A stretch of DNA of 64,000 bases from contig JADJNH010000005.1 in the NCBI GenBank assembly GCA_016714365.1, positions 1,588,501 through 1,652,500 of the forward strand, written 5' to 3'. The first letter of the stretch is position 1. Each line of letters opens with the position of its first letter. The position numbers were made by a program, and so were the translations under genes. This DNA is from Candidatus Vicinibacter affinis. Lineage in GTDB: Bacteria; Bacteroidota; Bacteroidia; Chitinophagales; Saprospiraceae. Shown here one piece after another: positions 52,593-59,301 of the stretch. The notes under the pieces were generated by a model. The model ran no database searches. It was not told where the DNA came from and saw only the letters and a program-made list of their open reading frames with translations.

Positions 52593-53366
52593 ATGAAATT
52601 ACATTTGTTTTGTATGTTCGTAAGTATAATTATTCTTAGCTGTTCCAAAGAAGGCCATCAGGCACAAGGAGAAACGATTATGTCATTAGAAGAAAGTAAT
52701 CAAACAATATTATTTGAATATTATGAAGATATGGAGTTGACAGATAGTTTTTGTATAGACACATCTGAGGAATTCAGATATTTGATACTAGCCAGAATAC
52801 CGACCGATAGCTCCAATATTTTCATCGATAGAATTCACAGATTCAGTTCTGATTCCGGTTATTGGGCTTTTGGGGATTCAATTGAACTTCCATTAAGAAA
52901 TCAGGATTTAATAGCCAATAGACTATCGTTTCTTGCAGATTCACTCAATATGGATAGTGTGATCAGCGCAAATGCCGATACTATTCCTTCCTGGTGGTTT
53001 GATTTGGAAGAAGATACAAGAGAGCTTTATTCTTTTAATTCAGGTAGAATTACGACAAGAACCGCATATTCTGTGATTCACAATCATTTTACAAGAACAT
53101 ATCAAGGTTGTGCAAGTGAGGATCCCAACAGCTCGTGGTTGCTTCAAATGCCCGGTAACCCAAATTTATGGTTTATTGGTTGGTGTAATAAAGTTTCAAG
53201 TTTTATACCTATTGGTCTTTATGGATTTGATATTGTCTTTGATAAACCTTTTTACCGAAAAAAATTGGCCACCTTTTGGGCTTGGGGTGCTGGGACTATT
53301 CAATTTTGTGGCCCTTATCAATTACTCAATGATAAAGCTTGCAGTTGGATAAACGGAGGTATTTAG
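52593..53366 (+). CDS. Hypothetical lipoprotein
   Basis: A 257-residue lipoprotein of unknown function. I start at the ATG at 52593 (MKLHLFCMFVSIIILSCSKE, lipid Cys near residue 17); an upstream ATG at 52548 would push the signal 15 residues inward. The mature protein is acidic (LFEYYEDMELTDSF, DLEEDTRELYSF) and turns to aromatic/glycine-rich strands near the C-terminus (NLWFIGWCNKVSSFIPIGLY, LATFWAWGAGTIQFCGPYQL). It contains several Cys. It lies in the interval between the two SSB repeats and overlaps the next gene by about 28 bases, suggesting coupling. Confidence 0.75.
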   Translation: MKLHLFCMFVSIIILSCSKEGHQAQGETIMSLEESNQTILFEYYEDMELTDSFCIDTSEEFRYLILARIPTDSSNIFIDRIHRFSSDSGYWAFGDSIELPLRNQDLIANRLSFLADSLNMDSVISANADTIPSWWFDLEEDTRELYSFNSGRITTRTAYSVIHNHFTRTYQGCASEDPNSSWLLQMPGNPNLWFIGWCNKVSSFIPIGLYGFDIVFDKPFYRKKLATFWAWGAGTIQFCGPYQLLNDKACSWINGGI

Positions 53367-54031
53367 CGAATTTAAAATTGATTAAAGTTCTAATTTGTCA
53401 ATTGGTGATTATCACAAATTTGACATTTGTGCATGGTCAAGATCAGTCATCTGAACAAATTATTCAGGATAAACTAATAAAAAGGGCAATTCTGGAATTC
53501 GGAATAACGCCAAGGGCAGTAAGTCAAAATGATACGAAAGTATCTCATCTTGACAGTAATCATTATTCATTTAATGAAGGAATCATTAGGTTGCAATTGG
53601 GTATTAGATTAGTTGGAAACCACCATTTTCATTTTTGTTATGATTATTTTTTCAGGAGATTGTCTGATAATTTTCCATTTCACGAATATTCAGATTACAA
53701 TGGGACTGGATTAAGTATTCAATATAATTACAAGTGGATTCAATCATCAGATTTGAAAAAGATCACTTTTTGGGGCAGAAGAATTAATTATGGAATTATT
53801 CCTGAATCTGTAATTTCGTTCGGTTTAACTAATTTGCGATCAGGATATGAATATAGCAGTGTGCGATCTTCAAACAAGTGGTTTCCCTATTGGTCTTTAG
53901 GTACTGGTATTGGCTTCCGACCCACCAGATTCTTTGAGTTGATCATGTTGTATCAGATGGAGTATTATCCATCTATCAAATCTTATCCCTTCCGGAATAT
54001 TCCCCAGATCAAATTTAACTTCAGGATATGA
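53339..54031 (+). CDS. Hypothetical outer-membrane-type protein
   Basis: About 230 residues, unknown family. The frame opens with TTG at 53339 inside the previous gene; no ATG precedes the hydrophobic segment (LIKVLICQLVIITNLTFVHG), so a TTG at 53339 or at 53378 is the likely start and the exact one is uncertain. After the signal come alternating strands typical of a small barrel: GIIRLQLGIRLVGNHHFHF, GTGLSIQYNYKWIQ, RSGYEYSSVRSSNKWFPYWS, LGTGIGFRPTRFFELIMLYQ, and the C-terminus PQIKFNFRI. Its stop overlaps the next ATG (ATGA), so it is translationally coupled to the next gene. Confidence 0.7.
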   Translation: MQLDKRRYLANLKLIKVLICQLVIITNLTFVHGQDQSSEQIIQDKLIKRAILEFGITPRAVSQNDTKVSHLDSNHYSFNEGIIRLQLGIRLVGNHHFHFCYDYFFRRLSDNFPFHEYSDYNGTGLSIQYNYKWIQSSDLKKITFWGRRINYGIIPESVISFGLTNLRSGYEYSSVRSSNKWFPYWSLGTGIGFRPTRFFELIMLYQMEYYPSIKSYPFRNIPQIKFNFRI

Positions 54032-54588
54032 TGGTAATTAAAAAAGTAATTTTGTTTTCTTATATTTTTATTGCATGGATTTTCCATGGATCTAAATTAT
54101 TTGCACAGTGGGACATAGCTTCATTTTACAGTTTTGTACCCACCAGTGATAATTTTACTAAAGATTTGCGACCGGTAAGTTTATATGAACACTATATCAA
54201 TCTTTCAGGCCGAAGGGAATTCTACCGCGGAACCTATGTTGGGATGGACATATCCTATATGATCATGTCCGGACCAGAAATACCCAATCCTTTTGTGGCA
54301 TTGGGTGTATGGTTAGAATATAAGCTGATTTTCAGCAAGTATGCGGCTTTGTATCCTCGACTTGGCATCAGTCAGGGGAATCTGAGTTTCGCAGATATCT
54401 ATTTACCGACGAAGCGTCCGGTCACGAGCCGCGTGTTGGGATTGAGTGCAGACTTTCGATTAACGCGAGCATTTTATTTATGGACTGGGCTGATCAACCA
54501 CTTTCCGTTGAATAAGATACCTTACAAGTATAGTTATTCTCAGCCTTTTCTTGGGGTCCGAATATTCCTGAACCCTGAAAAGAAGTGA
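54028..54588 (+). CDS. Hypothetical outer-membrane-type protein
   Basis: 186 residues, unknown family. Signal peptide (VIKKVILFSYIFIAWIFHGS ... LFAQ), then beta-rich sequence of the small-barrel kind: YRGTYVGMDISYMIMSGP, FVALGVWLEYKLIFSKYAAL, PRLGISQGNLSFADIYLPT, SRVLGLSADFRLTRAFYLWT, QPFLGVRIFLNPEKK. Start and stop overlap with the preceding gene (ATGA). With the preceding barrel-like protein and the lipoprotein it forms a tight three-gene unit; joint work at the outer membrane is inferred from this. Confidence 0.7.
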   Translation: MMVIKKVILFSYIFIAWIFHGSKLFAQWDIASFYSFVPTSDNFTKDLRPVSLYEHYINLSGRREFYRGTYVGMDISYMIMSGPEIPNPFVALGVWLEYKLIFSKYAALYPRLGISQGNLSFADIYLPTKRPVTSRVLGLSADFRLTRAFYLWTGLINHFPLNKIPYKYSYSQPFLGVRIFLNPEKK

Positions 54589-55102
54589 ATGTTGGTCTGA
54601 ATCAAAGCTTGAGTCTTGCCATCAAAGGCTTAAAGGGCACGAGTTGCAAACCGGGGTCAACGAATTAAAAGAATATTCATCTGTATTGGTTCTTAAATTT
54701 AGTCTGAAAATGGAATTATAGACATTTCAAAAAGGTTAAGAGCAAAAAAGTTTGATTCAGGTTTATTTGTTTATAAGTATTATTAATGATTTGACTTGTA
54801 TTGTTTGATTTCATCCTAAAGCCAAGCAAGAATATTATTTATCCGAAATTCAAAATGAATTTAATTTTCAATGGATATGCATTTTATTCATTTTTTTAAA
54901 GGATCTAATCAGGTACATCAGGAGTAAATAGTATTTAGAATTGCAAGGTCGACTTGAAGTTTCATGATTTAATTGAAAATATTTTATTAAGGTTGGAACA
55001 CTACTGCATACTTAATTTTTTGAAACATGATTTTTTTTCAAAAATTTAGATGAAATGAAAATTCACTGAATTTGATGATCCCTCGCTGTGTGGGCTTGTA
55101 TT
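54589..55102. other. Non-coding gap before repeat copy B
   Basis: 514 AT-rich bases with no gene or RNA recognised. The first ~70 bases are GC-richer and may hold the 3' end of the three-gene unit, but no clear hairpin with T run is present. Confidence 0.4.
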
Positions 55103-55209
55103 CGTTTTTATACGTTTACTTACGGATACATTCGGATATAAGCGTATGATTTACGAGTGTGAAATCGAAATCATCTCAACTTTGCCTTGTCAATTTTTTT
55201 TATTAACAA

Positions 55210-55227
55210 TTTGTTTCACGTTTAAAT
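55210..55227 (+). promoter_or_regulatory. Conserved ssb leader element, site 3 of 4
   Basis: TTTGTTTCACGTTTAAAT, 7 bases before the ATG of ssb copy B1. Confidence 0.55.
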
Positions 55228-55234
55228 TATTTTT

Positions 55235-55579
55235 ATGAACACACTACGTAATTCAGTCCAATTGATTGGGCACCTTGGAAAGACACCAGAACTGATCACA
55301 CTTGAAAAAGGTAGGTTAGTGGTTAAAGCAACTTTAGCTACTCATGAGACCTATACTTCAAACAATGGAGAGCACATTACCAACACCCATTGGCATAATC
55401 TTGTAGCCTGGGGGCGCTTGGCTGAGAACATGAGCAGGATTTTAGAAAAAGGAACTGCAGTATTAATAAAAGGCAAACTGGTCACACGATCTTATGAAGA
55501 TAAGAGCGGAATTCCAAAGCTTGTTACAGAAATCATTGTTTCAGATTTCTTCAAAATGCAAAAAAATCAAGTCGCTTGA
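55235..55579 (+). CDS. Small single-stranded DNA-binding protein, copy B1
   Basis: The 114-residue counterpart of the gene at 51265, with two amino-acid differences and a larger number of silent changes (for example in the codons of TLATHETYTSNNG). The preference for silent differences means both copies have been kept under protein-level selection since the duplication. Same OB fold and same lack of an acidic C-terminal tip. Confidence 0.93.
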   Translation: MNTLRNSVQLIGHLGKTPELITLEKGRLVVKATLATHETYTSNNGEHITNTHWHNLVAWGRLAENMSRILEKGTAVLIKGKLVTRSYEDKSGIPKLVTEIIVSDFFKMQKNQVA

Positions 55580-55605
55580 TTTATTTATCAATATGTAATT
55601 AATTT

Positions 55606-55623
55606 TTTGTTTCACGTTTAAAT
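55606..55623 (+). promoter_or_regulatory. Conserved ssb leader element, site 4 of 4
   Basis: TTTGTTTCACGTTTAAAT, 8 bases before the ATG of ssb copy B2. Confidence 0.55.
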
Positions 55624-55631
55624 AATAATTT

Positions 55632-55976
55632 ATGAACACACTACGCAATTCAGTCCAGTTAGTTGGACATTTAGGTAAAGATCCTGAAGTTACTGATCTT
55701 GACAAAGGAAAGAAGTTAGCCAGAGTTTCAATGGCAGTTAATGAATATTACACATCTGCTAAAGGTGAAAAGACCAGTAACACACAATGGGTAAATCTTA
55801 TCGCCTGGGATAAGAAGGCAGAATACCTGAGCAATCACCTTGTAAAAGGAAATGAGGTGATGGTACAGGGTAAGCTTTCGTCACGATCCTATGAGGATAA
55901 ATCAGGACAGACAAAATATGTTACCGAAATTGTGGTCAATGAAGTTTATAAAATCAACAGGCCAAAAGAAGACTGA
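55632..55976 (+). CDS. Small single-stranded DNA-binding protein, copy B2
   Basis: The 114-residue counterpart of the gene at 51662, with very few residue changes (NEYYT for NEFYT, DKSGQ for DKTGQ). The OB-fold marks are intact and the tail again ends RPKED. It ends 68 bases before the convergent T9SS-cargo gene. The sequence between (55977-56044) includes ACTCAGTA-ATCA-ATACTGGGT, a possible weak bidirectional hairpin also present in copy A. Confidence 0.93.
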   Translation: MNTLRNSVQLVGHLGKDPEVTDLDKGKKLARVSMAVNEYYTSAKGEKTSNTQWVNLIAWDKKAEYLSNHLVKGNEVMVQGKLSSRSYEDKSGQTKYVTEIVVNEVYKINRPKED

Positions 55977-56044
55977 TATACCTAATCTAGAGGAATAGCA
56001 TATCAGCTTATGGAAAGGCTACTCAGTAATCAATACTGGGTAGT

Positions 56045-56815
56045 CTATCCTCTTTGGAGTAAAACTTTCTGAGCAAAATGAACCCCCTGTTCAGTCCAGC
56101 AGATTAAATACATTCCGTCAGATAAATTAGAAGGAAATTCAAATTGTTGACCAGAAAAAGATTGGGTTCCCCACACTTTTTGTCCAAATGAGTTTAATAA
56201 ATCCACTTTCCCGGATTGGTGCATTGGATTTAACAGGATACCGGATGAAATAGCAGGATACCAAAGATTTTTAAATTGAAGGGGATTTCTTGTTGAAACA
56301 TTGCATTGCTCATCCAACAGAGTTAAAAGGTATTCCCCTGGAAAAAACTGTCCTGGATATTCAAGTTCGAAATTACCGAATAGGGTAGACAAGGTAATTT
56401 TAATTACAGGTCGGTAAATTCCCGGTGGATTATCTGAAGTTGGAGTACCTTTTAAAATGAGACAACCAATTGAGTTTTTAGGAAAAACGCAATCAGGTGG
56501 GTTGCATTCGTAGGTTATTCCTTTTGGTAAGCCTGATATCGCATCCTTAGTTGCAATTTTTGCATTGTTGAGGTTTACAGGGATAGGTACACCAGGAATT
56601 GTAACGGTGTCAGATATTTTAACAGTGAGGTTAAATTCAAAAGGTTTGTTTATGCATGCCGGTTTATTAATACCTCCATTTGGATTTGCAGGTGAAATTG
56701 GTTTAGGGTAAACCCCTACTGCAGAATCTTTTACAGTACTGTCAGGTAGGCAGGCCTGAGAAAATCCACTTTGCAAAACAAGTAAAAGTGTAAAAAAGCA
56801 GTATAATTGTTTCAT
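56045..56815 (-). CDS. Small T9SS-exported protein
   Basis: A 256-residue secreted protein. Signal peptide (MKQLYCFFTLLLVLQSGFSQ), then a Pro/Asn-rich domain of about 160 residues (KPFEFNLTVKISDTVTIPGV, AKIATKDAISGLPKGITYEC, SIGCLILKGTPTSDNPPGIY) that resembles the putative Ig/cadherin-like domains of Bacteroidota. The C-terminal ~70 residues are a T9SS sorting domain (SSGILLNPMHQSGKVDLLNS, NLSDGMYLICWTEQG, QKVLLQRG). Its 3' third also exists as a truncated copy at 52075-52344. Its start is only 17 bases from that of the divergent TonB-dependent receptor. Confidence 0.88.
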   Translation of the reverse strand: MKQLYCFFTLLLVLQSGFSQACLPDSTVKDSAVGVYPKPISPANPNGGINKPACINKPFEFNLTVKISDTVTIPGVPIPVNLNNAKIATKDAISGLPKGITYECNPPDCVFPKNSIGCLILKGTPTSDNPPGIYRPVIKITLSTLFGNFELEYPGQFFPGEYLLTLLDEQCNVSTRNPLQFKNLWYPAISSGILLNPMHQSGKVDLLNSFGQKVWGTQSFSGQQFEFPSNLSDGMYLICWTEQGVHFAQKVLLQRG

Positions 56816-56832
56816 AATCCAATTTAAATTTG

Positions 56833-59199
56833 ATGGCCAAGTTACAGATATTCAATATTAGTGGAAAGGAAATCTTTAGGATTTTTTCGATTTTGGTTCT
56901 AATCCTTCCTTTTATACCTAGTTTTTCACCTTTGAGGGCACAGGATAAAGTGGAAGGAGTGGTTAAGGACAAAAGGACAAATCACCCACTCCAGGGAGTC
57001 ATTGTCAGGACAGGGTCTGCCGGCACGGTTACCGATGATAAAGGATATTTTCAAATAACTATGGATCCCAATGGGCTCAAGCAATTGAATTTTAGTTATC
57101 TCAGTTATAAGCAATTGGAATTAAAGCCTGATCAGTTGGAGCAAATCCAAGGATTATTGGAAATATTGATGGAGGAAGAAAATGTTTTGCTACAAACTGC
57201 TGTAATTAGTTCTTCAAGATTTGAGAGGCCAATCAGTGAGTCCCCTGTTTCGATGGAACTCATCAAGCCTGAATATCCTGAGAGGTTAACATCCACTTCC
57301 GTTCAACAGGTTTTAGATCGAGTACCCGGTGTTCAAATTTTAGACGGTCAGGCAAATATTCGAGGAGGGTCTGGCTATAGCTATGGAGCAGGAAGCAGAG
57401 TTATGTTGATAATGGATGACTTGCCCATCTTACAACCAGATGCCGGGTTTCCCAATTGGGATGATTTGCCTTTAGAGAATGTAGGGCAAATTGAAATTGT
57501 CAAGGGTGCGGCTTCAGCGTTGTATGGTTCTGCGGCTATGAATGGCATCATTCATTTTCGCAATATAAAACCATCCCTTGAGCCATTCACACGAATCAGC
57601 ATTATTCCCCGGGTATATCTTACTCCAAAGTCCGGAAATCAATGGTGGGGAAAATCAAATAACATCCAACCAGGTGAGTTTATCAGCACATTTGTTCACC
57701 GAAAGAGATTCCAATCTACAGACTTAGTTCTTGGTGGGTATTATGGGAATAAAACCGGGTTTAATCAAGGCAATAACAGTCAGAATTTTCGAATCAACGG
57801 AAACATAGCCCATCATTTTAGTGAAAAATTAGCTGCCACCCTGGGAGTCAATATAAATACCGGAAACAGTTCGAGTTTTTTTTATTGGAACGGAGAAGGT
57901 TCTTTTTCAGGTGACACTACTTCCTATAGTAATTCAGAGAAATTGCGGTTTTCTTTAGATCCATCTGTTCAATATTTTACTTCAAAAAATTTTAAACATA
58001 AACTCATGACCAGATGGCTACATGTCAATAATAATGTTGACAATAACCAGTCCAACAAGAGTGAGAATTTTTATTCTGAATACCAAATTCAAAAAACATT
58101 TAAATCATTGGGCTTAAGTTTTAATGCAGGGATCGTGGGCAGTACTTCCTACATCAATGCAAAGCTTTATTCTGATACAATTTTTAATAGTTTTAATTTG
58201 GCGTCTTATGTGCAATTTGAACAAAAATTATTTGACAGACTCAATCTTAGTGCCGGAATCAGATATGAGTATTTTAGCTTAACTGGACCCAATTCAATTT
58301 CCGGAAAAAGCATTAAAAATCCATCGGTAGATCAGCGTCCGGTATTTCGGTTAGGGGCTAATTACAGACTCATGGCTGCAACTTATTTACGAGCAAGTTG
58401 GGGGCAAGGATTTCGCTTTCCAACGATTGCAGAGAAGTACATCACTACAAATGCAGGTGGCATTATGGTTACGCCAAATCCTGATCTAAAATCAGAATAT
58501 GGTGATTCTTACGAAATTGGAGTCAAGCAAGGTTTAATCATTGGTAGATTTAAAGGGATGGTTGACTTTTCAGGATTTCTCTCGAGGTATCAAAATATGA
58601 TGGAATTTTCTTTACTCTTTAAAGATTTCAGATTTTTATTTCAGTCTCAAAATGTTGGTGATACACGCATCAAAGGATTTGAAATCGGTGCACAGGGTGT
58701 TTTCGATTTTGGTCTACATAAAATTCAGGTGGCTGGTGGATATACCTATATAGATCCTAAATTTAAGGAGTGGGATATTACTGGTAAAGATGTTGCCATA
58801 AACACCTTGGACAAGGCTACGCAAGCCCAACGTAATGCAGCAAGCTCTACTTCTTCTTTAAATGTTCTTAAATATCGATCTAAGCATTTATTTAGATGGG
58901 ATGTAGAATATCAGTTTAAGAAATTTTTTGCAGGGCTTAATTTCAACTATGCAAGTCATGTGGCGGCAGTAGATTGGTTATTTGAAGTGGATGTATTTAT
59001 TCCGGGAGTGAAAGAATTTAGAAAAAAGCATAATTATGGATACCGGATATATGATTTCAGAATAGGCTATCAATTTGAGAAATATGAACTCCAAATAAAT
59101 TTAAATAATGCATTTAACGAAGCCTATACTTTTAGACCTGGATTGATGGAGGCTCCAAGGAACATCAGTGCAAGAATGGCCTGGAGAATTAATGGTTAA
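56833..59199 (+). CDS. TonB-dependent receptor with carboxypeptidase-regulatory-like domain
   Basis: A 788-residue outer-membrane receptor that imports a substrate with energy from TonB. Signal sequence (about residues 15-36, ending SPLRAQ). A CarboxypepD_reg-like domain follows (about 37-115: VEGVVKDKRTNHPLQGVIVR, TVTDDKGYFQITM), then the plug (about 130-235: STSVQQVLDRVPGVQILDGQ, ANIRGGSGYSYGAGSRVML, VEIVKGAASALYGS in the form QIEIVKGAASALYGSAAMNG), and a 22-strand barrel to the end (GFRFPTIAEKYITT, NPDLKSEYGDSYEIGVKQG, NLNNAFNEAYTFRPG). I use the ATG at 56833. No SusD partner is adjacent, so siderophore, vitamin or metal uptake is more likely than glycan uptake. The substrate is unknown. 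Confidence 0.94.
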   Translation: MAKLQIFNISGKEIFRIFSILVLILPFIPSFSPLRAQDKVEGVVKDKRTNHPLQGVIVRTGSAGTVTDDKGYFQITMDPNGLKQLNFSYLSYKQLELKPDQLEQIQGLLEILMEEENVLLQTAVISSSRFERPISESPVSMELIKPEYPERLTSTSVQQVLDRVPGVQILDGQANIRGGSGYSYGAGSRVMLIMDDLPILQPDAGFPNWDDLPLENVGQIEIVKGAASALYGSAAMNGIIHFRNIKPSLEPFTRISIIPRVYLTPKSGNQWWGKSNNIQPGEFISTFVHRKRFQSTDLVLGGYYGNKTGFNQGNNSQNFRINGNIAHHFSEKLAATLGVNINTGNSSSFFYWNGEGSFSGDTTSYSNSEKLRFSLDPSVQYFTSKNFKHKLMTRWLHVNNNVDNNQSNKSENFYSEYQIQKTFKSLGLSFNAGIVGSTSYINAKLYSDTIFNSFNLASYVQFEQKLFDRLNLSAGIRYEYFSLTGPNSISGKSIKNPSVDQRPVFRLGANYRLMAATYLRASWGQGFRFPTIAEKYITTNAGGIMVTPNPDLKSEYGDSYEIGVKQGLIIGRFKGMVDFSGFLSRYQNMMEFSLLFKDFRFLFQSQNVGDTRIKGFEIGAQGVFDFGLHKIQVAGGYTYIDPKFKEWDITGKDVAINTLDKATQAQRNAASSTSSLNVLKYRSKHLFRWDVEYQFKKFFAGLNFNYASHVAAVDWLFEVDVFIPGVKEFRKKHNYGYRIYDFRIGYQFEKYELQINLNNAFNEAYTFRPGLMEAPRNISARMAWRING

Positions 59200-59301
59200 G
59201 GTTTAAGGGAACTCTATAACCAAAATTGACATAGTAGAAGAATAATTTTAAATTGTCGCTGATTAAATAACTAACTTAATATTGAATATAGTTATCTAAA
59301 A

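Larger units (their letters stand above)
55103..56314. repeat. Direct segmental repeat, copy B (1.21 kb)
   Basis: Second copy of 51136-52344. Unlike copy A, its right end lies inside a complete gene (56045-56815), which suggests that B is the ancestral locus and A the derived copy. The leader with the CGGATA pair (55123-55138) and both ssb genes are present. Confidence 0.95.

Noticed and set aside
51136..56314. Phage or IS-borne origin for the ssb block
   Set aside because: No integrase, transposase, capsid or terminal inverted repeats are visible at the breakpoints; left as a recombination event of unknown mechanism.
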